Assembly (NCBI GenBank): GCA_030267565.1
Contig: BRXU01000040.1
Location: forward strand, 868,001 to 932,000
DNA: 64,000 nucleotides
Origin: Pleodorina starrii
Taxonomy: Eukaryota > Chlorophyta > Chlorophyceae > Chlamydomonadales > Volvocaceae
Reading direction: 5' to 3'
Shown piece after piece: positions 30,901 to 43,296 of this stretch (position 1 is its first letter; each line of letters begins with the position of its first letter). The notes beneath the pieces were generated by a model, which had not been told where the DNA came from, did not search any database, and saw nothing but the letters and a program-made list of their open reading frames with translations. The translations under genes were made by a program, and so were the position numbers.

Positions 30901-32670
30901 TTGTGCCCGTCTGCGCCCGTCTGCACCCTACTGCGCCCGTCTAAGCCCGTCTGCACCCGTCTGCGCCCGTCTGCACCCGTCTGCGCCCGTCTATGCCCGT
31001 CTGCGCCCGTCTGCGCCCGTCTGCACCCTTCTGCGCCCTTCTGCGCCCGTCTGCGCCCGTCTGCGCCCGTCTGCGCCCGTCTGCGCCCGTCTGCACCCGT
31101 CTGCGCCCTTCTACGCCCTTCTTCGCCCTTCTGCACCCGTCTGCGACCTTCTACGCCCGTCTGCGCCCGTCTGCGCCCGTCTGCGCCCGTCTGCACCCGT
31201 CTGCACCCGTCTGCGCCCGTCTGCGCTCTTTTACGCCCGTCTGCACCGGTCTGCACCCTTCTACGACCGTCTGTGCCCTTCTACGCCCTTTTGTGCCCTT
31301 CTGCGCCCGTCTGCACCCGTCTGCGCCCGTCTGCACCCGTCTGCGCCCGTCTGCGCCCGTCTGCGCCCGTCTGCACCCTTCTACGCCCTTCTGCGCCCGT
31401 CTGCGCCCGTCTGCACCCGTCTGCACCCTTCTGCGCCCGTTTGCGCCCTTCTACACCCTTTTGTGCCCTTCTGCGCCCGTCTGCACCCGTCTGCACCCTT
31501 CTGCGCCCGTCTGCGCCCGTCTGCGCCCGTCTGCGCCCGTCTGCACCCTTCTGCGCCCGTCTGCACCCTTCTACGCCCTTCTGCGCCCGTCTGCACCCGT
31601 CTGCGCCCGTCTGCGCCCGTCGGCGCCCGTCGGCGCCCGTCTGCGCCCGTCGGCGCCCGTCTGCACCCTTCTGTGCCCGTCTGCGCCCGTCTGCGCCCGT
31701 CTGCGCCCGTCTGCACCGGTCTGCACCCTTCTACGCCCGTCTGCGCCCTTCTACGCCCTTTTGTGCCCTTCTGCGCCCGTCTGCACCCGTCTGCGCCCGT
31801 CTGCGCCCGTCTGCGCCCGTCTGCGCCCGTCTGCGCCCTTCTACGACCGTCTGCGCCCTTCTACGCCCTTTTGTGCCCTTCTGCGCCCGTCTGCACCCGT
31901 CTGCGCCCGTCTGCGCCCGTCTGCACCCTTCTAAGCCCTTCTGCGCCCGTCTGCGCCCGTCTGCACCCGTCTGCACCCTTCTGCGCCCGTCTGCGCCCTT
32001 CTACGCCCTTTTGTGCCCTTCTGCGCCCGTCTGCGCCCGTCTGCACCCGTCGGCACCCTTCTGCGCCCGTCTGTGCCCGTCTGCACCTGTCTGCGCCCGT
32101 CTGCGCCCGTCTGCGCCCGTCTGCACCCTTCTGCGCCCGTCTGCACCCTTCTACGCCCTCCTGCGCCCGTCTGCACCCGTCTGCGCCCGTCTGCGCCCGT
32201 CTGCGCCCGTCTGCGCCCGTCTGCACCCTTCTGCGCCCGTCTGCGCCCGTCTGCGCCCGTCTGCGCCCGTCTGCACCGGTCTGCACCCTTCTACGCCCGT
32301 CTGCGCCCTTCTACGCCCTTTTGTGCCCTTCTGCGCCCGTCTGCACCCGTGTGCGCCCGTCTGCGCCCGTCTGCGCCCGTCTGCGCCCGTCTGCACCCTT
32401 CTGCGCCCGTCTGCACCCTTCTACGCCCTTCTGTGCCCGTTTGCACCCGTCTGCACCCGTCTGCACCCTCCTACGCCCTTTTGTGCCCGTCTGCGCCCGT
32501 CTGCACCCTACTGCGCCCGTCTAAGCCCGTCTGCACCCGTCTGCGCCCGTCTGCACCCGTCTGCGCCCGTCTATGCCCGTCTGCGCCCGTCTGCGCCCGT
32601 CTGCACCCTTCTGCGCCCTTCTGCGCCCGTCTGCGCCCGTCTGCGCCCGTCTGCGCCCGTCTGCGCCCGT
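27931..32670 (+). repeat. 1580-bp higher-order repeat, three copies
   Basis: The order of variant units repeats with a period of exactly 1580 bp (158 units). Copies are 27931-29510, 29511-31090 and 31091-32670, identical wherever I compared them. The pattern breaks at about 32671. Confidence 0.9.
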
Positions 32671-35600
32671 CTGCACCGGTCTGCACCCTTCTACGACCGT
32701 CTGCGCCCTTCTACGCCCTTTTGTGCCCTTCTGCGCCCGTCTGCACCCCTCTGCACCCTTCTACGCCCGTCTGCGCCCGTCTGCACCCTTCTGCGCACTT
32801 CTGCGCCCTTCTGCGCCCGTCTGCACCCGTCTGCGCCCGTCTGCGCCCGTCTGCGCCCGTCTGCGCCCGTCTGCGCCCGTCTGCACCGGTCTGCACCCTT
32901 CTACGACCGTCTGCGCCCTTCTACGCCCTTTTGTGCCCTTCTGCGCCCGTCTGCACCCGTCTGCGCCCGTCTACGCCCGTCTGCACCCTTCTACGCCCTT
33001 CTGCGCCCGTCTGCGCCCGTCTGCACCCGTCTGCACCCTTCTGCGCCCGTCTGCGCCCTTCTACGCCCTTTTGTGCCCTTCTGCGCCCGTCTGCACCCGT
33101 CTGCACCCTTCTGCGCCCGTCTGTGCCCGTCTGCACCCGTCTGCGCCCGTCTGCGCCCGTCTGCACCCTTCTGCGCCCGTCTGCACCCTTCTACGCCCAT
33201 CTGCACCCGTCTGCGTCCGTCTGCGCCCTTCTTCGCCCGTCTGCGCCCGTCTGCACCCTTCTACGCCAGTCTGCGCCCTTCTACGCCCTTTTGTGCCCTT
33301 CTGCGCCCGTCTGCACCCGTCTGCACCCTTCTGCGCCCGTCTGCGCCCGTCTGCACCCGTCTGCGCCCGTCTGCACCCGTCTGCACCCTTCTGCGCCCGT
33401 CTGCACCATTCTACGCCCTTCTGCGCCCGTCTGCACCCGTCTGCGACCTTCTACGCCCGTCTGCGCCCGTCTGCGCCCTTCTACGCCCATCTGCATCCGT
33501 CAGCGCCCGTCTGCGCCCTTCTTCGCCCGTCTGCGCCCGTCTGCACCCTTCTGCGCACTTCTGCGCCCGTCTGCGCCCGTCTGCGCCCGTCTGCGCCCGT
33601 CTGCACCCTTCTGCGCCCGTCTGCGCCCGTCTGCGCCCGTCTGGGCCCGTCTGCGCCCGTCTGCGCCCGTCTGCACCGGTCTGCACCCTTCTACGACCGT
33701 CTGCGCCCTTCTACGCCCTTTTGTGCCCTTCTGCGCCCGTCTGCACCCGCCTGCGCCCGTCTGCGCCCGTCTGCACCCTTCTACGCCCTTCTGCGCCCGT
33801 CTGCACCCGTCTGCACCCGTCTGCACCCTTCTGCGCCCGTCTGCGCCCTTCTACGCCCTTTTGTGCCCTTCTGAGCCCGTCTGCTCCCGTCTGCACCCTT
33901 CTGCGCCCGTCTGCGCCCGTCTGCACCCGTCTGCGCCCGTCTGCGCCCGTCTGCACCCTTCTGCGCCCGTCTGCACCCTTCTACGCCCTTCTGCGCCCGT
34001 CTGCACCCGTCTGCGATCTTCTACGCCCGTCTGCGCCCGTCTGCGCCCTTCTACGCCCATCTGCACCCGTCAGCGCCCGTCAGCGCCCGTCTGCGCCCTT
34101 CTTCGCCCGTCTGCACCCTTCTGCGCACTTCTGCGCCCGTCTGCGCCCGTCTGCGCCCGTCTGCACCCTTCTGCGCCCGTCTGCGCCCGTCTGCGCCCGT
34201 CTGCGCCCGTCTGCACCGGTCTGCACCCTTCTACGCCCTTCTGCGCCCGTCTGCGCCCGTCTGCACCCGTCTGCACCCTTCTGCGCCCGTCTGCGCCCTT
34301 CTACGGCATTTTGTGCCCTTCTGCGCCCGTCTGCACCCGTCTGCACCCTTCTGCGCCCATCTGTGCCCGTCTGCACCCGTCTGCACCCGTCTGCGACCTT
34401 CTACGCCCGTCTGCGCCCGTCTGCGCCCTTCTACGCCCATCTGCACCCGTCAGCGCCCGTCTGCGCCCTTCTTCGCCCGTCTGCGCCCGTCTGCACCCTT
34501 CTGCGCACTTCTGCGCCCTTCGGCACCCGTCTGCACCCGTCTGCACCCTTCTACATCCTTTTGTGCCCTTCTGCGCCCGTCTGCACCCGTCTGCGCCCGT
34601 CTGCGCCCGTCTGCGCCCGTCTGCGCCCGTCAGCACCCTTCTGCGCCGGTCTGCGCCCGTCTGCGCCCGTCTGCGCCCGTCTGCGCCCTTTTGTGCCCTT
34701 CTGCGCCCGTCTGCACCCTTCTACGCCCGTCTGCGCCCTTCTACGCCCTTTTGTGCCCTTCTGCGCCCGTCTGCACCCGTCTGCGCCCGTCTGCGCCCGT
34801 CTGCGCCCGTCTGCGCCCGTCTGCGCCCGTCTGCGCCCGTCAGCGCCCGTCTGCGCCCGTTCTGCGCCCGTCTGCACCCTTCTGCGCCCGTCTGCACCCT
34901 TCTACGCCCTTCTGCGCCCGTCTGCACCCGTCTGCACCCGTCTGCACCCGTCTGCTCCCGTCTGCGCCCTTCTACGCCCTTTTGTGCCCTTCTGCGCCCG
35001 TCTGCGCCCATCTGCACCCTTCTGCGCCCGTCTGCACCCTTCTACGCCCTTCTGTGCCCGTCTGCACCCGTCTGCACCCTTCTACGCCCTTTTGTGCCCG
35101 TCTGCGCCCGTCTGCACCCGTCTGCGCCCGTCTGCGCCCGTCTGCGCCCGTCTGCGCCCGTCTGCACCCTTCTGCGCCCGTCTGCACCCTTCTACGCCCT
35201 TCTACGCCCGTCTGCACCCGTCTGCGACCTTCTGCACCCGTCTGCGCCCGTCTGCACCGGTCTGCACCCTTCTACGACCGTCTGCGCCCTTCTACGCCCT
35301 TTTGTGCCCTTCTGCGCCCGTCTGCACCCGTCTGCGCCCGTCTACGCCCATCTGCACCCTTCTACGCCCTTCTGCGCCCGTCTGCGCCCGTCTGCACCCG
35401 TCTGCACCCTTCTGCGCCCGTCTGCGCCCTTCTACGCCCTTTTGTGCCCTTCTGCGCCCGTCTGCACCCGTCTGCACCCTTCTGCGCCCGTCTGTGCCCG
35501 TCTGCACCCGTCTGCGCCCGTCTGCGCCCGTCTGCACCCTTCTGCGCCCGTCTGCACCCTTCTACGCCCATCTGCACCCGTCTGCGTCCGTCTGCGCCCT

Positions 35601-38600
35601 TCTTCGCCCGTCTGCGCCCGTCTGCACCCTTCTACGCCAGTCTGCGCCCTTCTACGCCCTTTTGTGCCCTTCTGCGCCCGTCTGCACCCGTCTGCACCCT
35701 TCTGCGCCCGTCTGCGCCCGTCTGCACCCGTCTGCGCCCGTCTGCACCCGTCTGCACCCTTCTGCGCCCGTCTGCACCATTCTACGCCCTTCTGCGCCCG
35801 TCTGCACCCGTCTGCGACCTTCTACGCCCGTCTGCGCCCGTCTGCGTCCTTCTACGCCCATCTGCATCCGTCAGCGCCCGTCTGCGCCCTTCTTCGCCCG
35901 TCTGCGCCCGTCTGCACCCTTCTGCGCATTTCTGCGCCCGTCTGCGCCCGTCTGCGTCCGTCTGCGCCCGTCTGCACCGGTCTGCACCCTTCTACGACCG
36001 TCTGCGCCCTTCTACGCCCTTTTGTGCCCTTCTGCGCCCGTCTGCACCCGTCTGCGCCCGTCTACGCCCGTCTGCACCCTTCTACGCCCTTCTGCGCCCG
36101 TCTGCGCCCGTCTGCACCCTTCTGCACCCTTCTGCGCCCGTCTGCGCCCGTCTGTGCCCTTCTGCGCCCGTCTGCACCCGTCTGCACCCTTCTGCACCCA
36201 TCTGCGCCTGTCTGCACCCGTCTGCGCCCGTCTGCGCCCATCTGCGCCCTTTTGCGCCCGTCTGCGCCCGTCTGCACCCTTCTGCGCCCGTCTGCACCCG
36301 TCTGCACCCTTCTGCGCCCGTCTGCACCATTCTACGCCCTTCTGCGCCCGTCTGCACCCGTCTGCGACCTTCTACGCCCGTCTGCGCCCGTCTGCGCCCT
36401 TCTACGCCCATCTGCATCCGTCAGCGCCCGTCTGCGCCCTTCTTCGCCCGTCTGCGCCCGTCTGCACCCTTCTGCGCATTTCTGCGCCCGTCTGCGCCCG
36501 TCTGCGTCCGTCTGCGCCCGTCTGCACCGGTCTGCACCCTTCTACGACCGTCTGCGCCCTTCTACGCCCTTTTGTGCCCTTCTGCGCCCGTCTGCACCCG
36601 TCTGCGCCCGTCTACGCCCGTCTGTACCCTTCTACGCCCTTCTGCGCCCGTCTGCGCCCGTCTGCACCCGTCTGCACCCTTCTGCGCCCGTCTGCGCCCT
36701 TCTACGCCCTTTTGTGCCCTTCTGCGCCCGTCTGCACCCGTCTGCACCCTTCTGCGCCCGTCTGTGCCCGTCTGCACCCGTCTGCGCCCGTCTGCGCCCG
36801 TCTGCACCCTTCTGCGCCCGTCTGCAACCTTCTACGCCCATCTGCACCCGTCTGCGTCCGTCTGCGCCCTTCTTCGCCCGTCTGCGCCCGTCTGCACCCT
36901 TCTACGCCCTTCTGCGCCCGTCTGCACCCGTCTGCACCCTTCTATGCCCGTCTGCGCCTTTCTACGCCCTTCTGCGCCCTTCTGCGCCCGTCTGCACCCT
37001 TCTACGCCAGTCTGCGCCCTTCTACGCCCTTTTGTGCCCTTCTGCGCCCGTCTGCACCCGTCTGCACCCTTCTGCGCCCGTCTGCGCCCGTCTGCACGCA
37101 CCCGTCTGCGCCAGTCTGCACCCGTCTGCACCCTTCTGCGCCCATCTGCACCCGTCAGCGCCCGTCTGCGCCCGTCAGCACCCTTCTGCGCCGGTCTGCG
37201 CCCGTCTGCGCCCGTCTGCGCCCGTCTGCGCCCTTTTGTGCCCTTCTGCGCCCGTCTGCACCCTTCTACGCCCGTCTGCGCCCTTCTACGCCCTTTTGTG
37301 CCCTTCTGCGCCCGTCTGCACCCGTCTGCGCCCGTCTGCGCCCGTCTGCGCCCGTCTGCGCCCGTCTGCGCCCGTCTGCGCCCGTCTGCGCCCGTCTGCG
37401 CCCGTTCTGCGCCCGTCTGCACCCTTCTGCGCCCGTCTGCACCCTTCTACGCCCTTCTGCGCCCGTCTGCACCCGTCTGCACCCGTCTGCACCCGTCTGC
37501 TCCCGTCTGCGCCCTTCTACGCCCTTTTGTGCCCTTCTGCGCCCGTCTGCGCCCATCTGCACCCTTCTGCGCCCGTCTGCACCCTTCTACGCCCTTCTGT
37601 GCCCGTCTGCACCCGTCTGCACCCTTCTACGCCCTTTTGTGCCCGTCTGCGCCCGTCTGCACCCGTCTGCGCCCGTCTGCGCCCGTCTGCGCCCGTCTGC
37701 GCCCGTCTGCACCCTTCTGCGCCCGTCTGCACCCTTCTACGCCCTTCTACGCCCGTCTGCACCCGTCTGCGACCTTCTGCACCCGTCTGCGCCCGTCTGC
37801 ACCGGTCTGCACCCTTCTACGACCGTCTGCGCCCTTCTACGCCCTTTTGTGCCCTTCTGCGCCCGTCTGCACCCGTCTGCGCCCGTCTACGCCCATCTGC
37901 ACCCTTCTACGCCCTTCTGCGCCCGTCTGCGCCCGTCTGCACCCGTCTGCACCCTTCTGCGCCCGTCTGCGCCCTTCTACGCCCTTTTGTGCCCTTCTGC
38001 GCCCGTCTGCACCCGTCTGCACCCTTCTGCGCCCGTCTGTGCCCGTCTGCACCCGTCTGCGCCCGTCTGCGCCCGTCTGCACCCTTCTGCGCCCGTCTGC
38101 ACCCTTCTACGCCCATCTGCACCCGTCTGCGTCCGTCTGCGCCCTTCTTCGCCCGTCTGCGCCCGTCTGCACCCTTCTACGCCAGTCTGCGCCCTTCTAC
38201 GCCCTTTTGTGCCCTTCTGCGCCCGTCTGCACCCGTCTGCACCCTTCTGCGCCCGTCTGCGCCCGTCTGCACCCGTCTGCGCCCGTCTGCACCCGTCTGC
38301 ACCCTTCTGCGCCCGTCTGCACCATTCTACGCCCTTCTGCGCCCGTCTGCACCCGTCTGCGACCTTCTACGCCCGTCTGCGCCCGTCTGCGCCCTTCTAC
38401 GCCCATCTGCATCCGTCAGCGCCCGTCTGCGCCCTTCTTCGCCCGTCTGCGCCCGTCTGCACCCTTCTGCGCATTTCTGCGCCCGTCTGCGCCCGTCTGC
38501 GTCCGTCTGCGCCCGTCTGCACCGGTCTGCACCCTTCTACGACCGTCTGCGCCCTTCTACGCCCTTTTGTGCCCTTCTGCGCCCGTCTGCACCCGTCTGC

Positions 38601-41600
38601 GCCCGTCTACGCCCGTCTGCACCCTTCTACGCCCTTCTGCGCCCGTCTGCGCCCGTCTGCACCCGTCTGCACCCTTCTGCGCCCGTCTGCGCCCTTCTAC
38701 GGCATTTTGTGCCCTTCTGCGCCCGTCTGCACCCGTCTGCACCCTTCTGCGCCCATCTGTGCCCGTCTGCACCCGTCTGCGCCCGTCTGCACCCGTCTGC
38801 ACCCTTCTGCGCCCGTCTGCGCCCGTCTGCACCCGTCTGCGCCCGTCTGCACCCGTCTGCACCCTTCTGCGCCCGTCTGCACCATTCTACGCCCTTCTGC
38901 GCCCGTCTGCACCCGTCTGCGACCTTCTACGCCCGTCTGCGCCCGTCTGCACCCTTCTACGCCCATCTGCATCCGTCAGCGCCCGTCTGCGCCCTTCTTC
39001 GCCCGTCTGCGCCCGTCTGCACCCTTCTGCGCATTTCTGCGCCCGTCTGCGCCCGTCTGCGTCCGTCTGCGCCCGTCTGCACCGGTCTGCACCCTTCTAC
39101 GACCGTCTGCGCCCTTCTACGCCCTTTTGTGCCCTTCTGCGCCCGTCTGCACCCGTCTGCGCCCGTCTACGCCCGTCTGTACCCTTCTACGCCCTTCTGC
39201 GCCCGTCTGCGCCCGTCTGCACCCGTCTGCACCCTTCTGCGCCCGTCTGCGCCCTTCTACGCCCTTTTGTGCCCTTCTGCGCCCGTCTGCACCCGTCTGC
39301 ACCCTTCTGCGCCCGTCTGTGCCCGTCTGCACCCGTCTGCACCCTTCTACGCCCTTCTGTGCCCGTCTGCACCCGTCTGCACCCTTCTACGCCCATCTGC
39401 GCCCGCCTGCGTCCGTCTGCGCCCTTCTTCGCCCGTCTGCGCCCGTCTGCACCCTTCTACGCCCTTCTGCGCCCGTCTGCACCCGTCTGCACCCTTCTAC
39501 GCCAGTCTGCGCCCTTCTACGCCCTTTTGTGCCCTTCTGCGCCCGTCTGCACCCGTCTGCACCCTTCTGCGCCCGTCTGCGCCCGTCTGCACCCGTCTGC
39601 GCCAGTCTGCACCCGTCTGCACCCTTCTGCGCCCATCTGCACCCGTCAGCGCCCGTCTGCGCCCTTCTTCGCCCGTCTGCGCCCGTCTGCACCCTTCTGC
39701 GCCCGTCTGCGCCCGTCTGCGCCCGTCTGCGCCCGTCTGCGCCCGTCTGCACCCTTCTGCGCCCGTCTGCGCCCGTCTGCGCCCGTCTGCGCCCGTCTGC
39801 ACCGGTCTGCACCCTTCTACGACCGTCTGCGCCCTTCTACGCCCTTTTGTGCCCTTCTGCGCCCGTCTGCACCCGTCTGCGCCCGTCTACGCCCGTCTGC
39901 ACCCTTCTACGCCCTTCTGCGCCCGTCTGCGCCCGTCTGCACCCGTCTGCACCCTTCTGCGCCCGTCTGCGCCCTTCTACGCCCTTTTGTGCCCTTCTGC
40001 GCCCGTCTGCACCCGTCTGCACCCTTCTGCGCCCGTCTGTGCCCGTCTGCACCCGTCTGCGCCCGTCTGCGCCCGTCTGCACCCTTCTGCGCCCGTCTGC
40101 ACCCTTCTACGCCCATCTGCACCCGTCTGCGTCCGTCTGCGCCCTTCTTCGCCCGTCTGCGCCCGTCTGCACCCTTCTACGCCAGTCTGCGCCCTTCTAC
40201 GCCCTTTTGTGCCCTTCTGCGCCCGTCTGCACCCGTCTGCACCCTTCTGCGCCCGTCTGCGCCCGTCTGCACCCGTCTGCGCCCGTCTTCACCCGTCTGC
40301 ACCCTTCTGCGCCCGTCTGCACCATTCTACGCCCTTCTGCGCCCGTCTGCACCCGTCTGCGACCTTCTACGCCCGTCTGCGCCCTTCTACGCCCATCTGC
40401 ATCCGTCAGCGCCCGTCTGCGCCCTTCTTCGCCCGGCTGCGCCCGTCTGCACCCTTCTGCGCATTTCTGCGCCCGTCTGCGCCCGTCTGCGCCCGTCTGC
40501 GCCCGTCTGCACCCTTCTGCGCCCGTCTGCGCCCGTCTGCGCCCGTCTGGGCCCGTCTGCGCCCGTCTGCGCCCGTCTGCACCGGTCTGCACCCTTCTAC
40601 GACCGTCTGCGCCCTTCTACGCCCTTTTGTGCCCTTCTGCGCACGTCTGCACCCGCCTGCGCCCGTCTGCGCCCGTCTGCACCCTTCTACGCCCTTCTGC
40701 GCCCGTCTGCGCCCGTCTGCACCCGTCTGCACCCTTCTGCGCCCGTCTGCGCCCTTCTACGCCCTTTTGTGCCCTTCTGCGCCCGTCTGCACCCGTCTGC
40801 ACCCTTCTGCGCCCGTCTGCGCCCGTCTGCACCCGTCTGCGCCCGTCTGCGCCCGTCTGCACCCTTCTGCGCCCGTCTGCACCCTTCTACGCCCTTCTGC
40901 GCCCGTCTGCACCCGTCTGCACCCTTCTGCGCCCGTCTGCGCCCGTCTGCACCCTTCTGCGCCCGTCTGCGCCCGTCTGCGCCCGTCTGCGCCCGTCTGC
41001 GCCCGTCTGCGCCCGTCTGCACCGGTCTGCACCCTTCTACGACCGTCTGCGCCCTTCTACGCCCTTTTGTGCCCTTCTGCGCCCGTCTGCACCCGCCTGC
41101 GCCCGTCTGCGCCCGTCTGCACCCTTCTACGCCCTTCTGCGCCCGTCTGCGCCCGTCTGCACCCGTCTGCACCCTTCTGCGCCCGTCTGCGCCCTTCTAC
41201 GCCCTTTTGTGCCCTTCTGCGCCCGTCTGCACCCGTCTGCACCCTTCTGCGCCCGTCTGCGCCCGTCTGCACCCGTCTGCGCCCGTCTGCGCCCGTCTGC
41301 ACCCTTCTGCGCCCGTCTGCACCCTTCTACGCCCTTCTGCGCCCGTCTGCACCCGTCTGCGATCTTCTACGCCCGTCTGCGCCCGTCTGCGCCCTTCTAC
41401 GCCCATCTGCACCCGTCAGCGCCCGTCTGCGCCCTTCTTCGCCCGTCTGCGCCCGTCTGCGCCCGTCTGCACCCTTCTGCGCCCGTCTGCACCCTTCTAC
41501 GCCCTTCTGCGCATTTCTGCGCCCGTCTGCGCCCGTCTGCGTCCGTCTGCGCCCGTCTGCACCGGTCTGCACCCTTCTACGACCGTCTGCGCCCTTCTAC

Positions 41601-42852
41601 GCCCTTTTGTGCCCTTCTGCGCCCGTCTGCACCTGTCTGCGCCCGTCTACGCCCATCTGCACCCTTCTACGCCCTTCTGCGCCCGTCTGCGCCCGTCTGC
41701 ACCCGTCTGCACCCTTCTGCGCCCGTCTGCGCCCTTCTACGCCCTTTTGTGCCCTTCTGCGCCCGTCTGCACCCGTCTGCACCCTTCTGCGCCCGTCTGT
41801 GCCCGTCTGCACCCGTCTGCGCCCGTCTGCGCCCGTCTGCACCCTTCTGCGCCCGTCTGCACCCTTCTACGCCCATCTGCACCCGTCTGCGTCCGTCTGC
41901 GCCCTTCTTCGCCCGTCTGCGCCCGTCTGCACCCTTCTAGGCCAGTCTGCGCCCTTCTACGCCCTTTTGTGCCCTTCTGCGCCCGTCTGCACCCGTCTGC
42001 ACCCTTCTGCGCCCGTCTGCGCCCGTCTGCACCCGTCTGCGCCCGTCTGCACCCGTCTGCACCCTTCTGCGCCCGTCTGCACCATTCTACGCCCTTCTGC
42101 GCCCGTCTGCACCCGTCTGCGACCTTCTACGCCCGTCTGCGCCCGTCTGCGCCCTTCTACGCCCATCTGCATCCGTCAGCGCCCGTCTGCGCCCTTCTTC
42201 GCCCGTCTGCGCCCGTCTGCACCCTTCTGCGCATTTCTGCTCCCGTCTGCGCCCGTCTGCGCCCGTCTGCGCCCGTCTGCACCCTTCTGCGCCCGTCTGC
42301 GCCCGTCTGCGCCCGTCTGGGCCCGTCTGCGCCCGTCTGCGCCCGTCTGCACCGGTCTGCACCCGTCTGCGTCCGTCTGCGCCCTTCTTCGCCCGTCTGC
42401 GCCCGTCTGCACCCTTCTACGCCCGTCTGCGCCCTTCTACGCCCTTTTGTGCCCTTCTGCGCCCGTCTGCACCCGTCTGCACCCTTCTGCGCCCGTCTGC
42501 GCCCGTCTGCACCCGTCTGCGCCCGTCTGCACCCGTCTGCACCCTTCTGCGCCCGTCTGCACCATTCTACGCCCTTCTGCGCCCGTCTGCACCCTTCTAC
42601 GCCCATCTGCACCCGTCTGCGTCCGTCTGCGCCCTTCTTCCCCCGTCTGCGCCCGTCTGCACCCTTCTACGCCAGTCTGCGCCCTTCTACGCCCTTTTGT
42701 GCCCTTCTGCGCCCGTCTGCACCCGTCTGCACCCTTCTGCGCCCGTCTACGCCCATCTGCATCCGTCAGCGCCCGTCTGCGCCCTTCTTCGCCCGTCTGC
42801 GCCCGTCTGCACCCTTCTGCGCATTTCTGCTCCCGTCTGCGCCCGTCTGCGC

Positions 42853-42857
42853 CCGTC
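42853..42857 (+). repeat. target-site duplication CCGTC, left copy
   Basis: CCGTC directly precedes the left LTR and is repeated at 48475-48479 after the right LTR. Five-base duplications are typical of Ty3/gypsy integrases. Because the target is itself repetitive, the match is weaker evidence than in unique DNA. Confidence 0.8.
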
Positions 42858-43261
42858 TGTAGTAAGCGTCTAGGCACTTACCGTCATTGTGGACTTGCTG
42901 AAGAGAGTGACGACAAAGTCGGCGAGTCTCCGCAGAAGGCCTAGAAGCATACGTGAGATAGCGGAAGCTCTTAGGTGTCAGCAGGGTCTTGAACCCTGGC
43001 CACCGAGTAAATGTGGTTACTCAATGACTGGCCGGAACACTACACCCGGGTGACTTATATCTCGGCTCCACCTGCCGGCTAAGATGTCTGTACGACACTG
43101 ATCTATGGTTGGGACCAGTGGTAGGGTCGCTTCAGGTTCGTTGAGTTAGTTGGCGCGCGATACGGTCCCGCGGCGCGCGCTCTTCGCATTATTGCGCAAA
43201 TGAATTATTGTTGTTTATATTTATTAATGTAATATTCCTAAGGGAAATGTAGCTTGCTACA
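42858..43261 (-). repeat. 3' LTR of the chromovirus
   Basis: 404 bp, bounded by TGTAG...CTACA. I could find no difference from the LTR at 48071-48474. In element orientation the U3 start is AT-rich and includes TATAAA. A tRNA-like segment lies at 42975-43045. Confidence 0.95.
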
Positions 43262-43274
43262 CTCTCCCCCCTCT
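43262..43274 (-). other. polypurine tract
   Basis: AGAGGGGGGAGAG on the minus strand, directly next to the 3' LTR. This is the expected primer site for plus-strand DNA synthesis. Confidence 0.85.
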
Positions 43275-43296
43275 GAAGTGAACCGTCCCGGGAGCG

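Larger units (their letters stand above)
27896..42857 (+). repeat. 10-bp satellite array, left block
   Basis: About 1,500 head-to-tail units of consensus CTGCGCCCGT, all in one orientation. Variation is concentrated at unit positions 3 (G/A), 5 (G/A) and 9 (G/T). Recurrent unit types are CTGCACCCGT, CTACGCCCTT, CTGCACCCTT and TTGTGCCCTT. There is no indel from 27931 to 34860; a single extra T occurs at 34860/34861, and a 4-base insertion near 37095. Internal duplications include 2545 bp (about 34.7-36.0 kb again at 37.2-38.6 kb) and 440 bp (40.6-41.3 kb). No gene lies inside. Confidence 0.97.

Noticed and set aside
30433..41940. 3835-codon open frame in the satellite, plus strand
   Set aside because: It is a by-product of a 10-bp unit without stop triplets. 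All three plus frames are open and each encodes the same shifted 10-residue period (CARLRPSAPV). Similar frames start at 27870, 28853, 32013, 34313 and 48651. There is no start context, splice signal or family feature.
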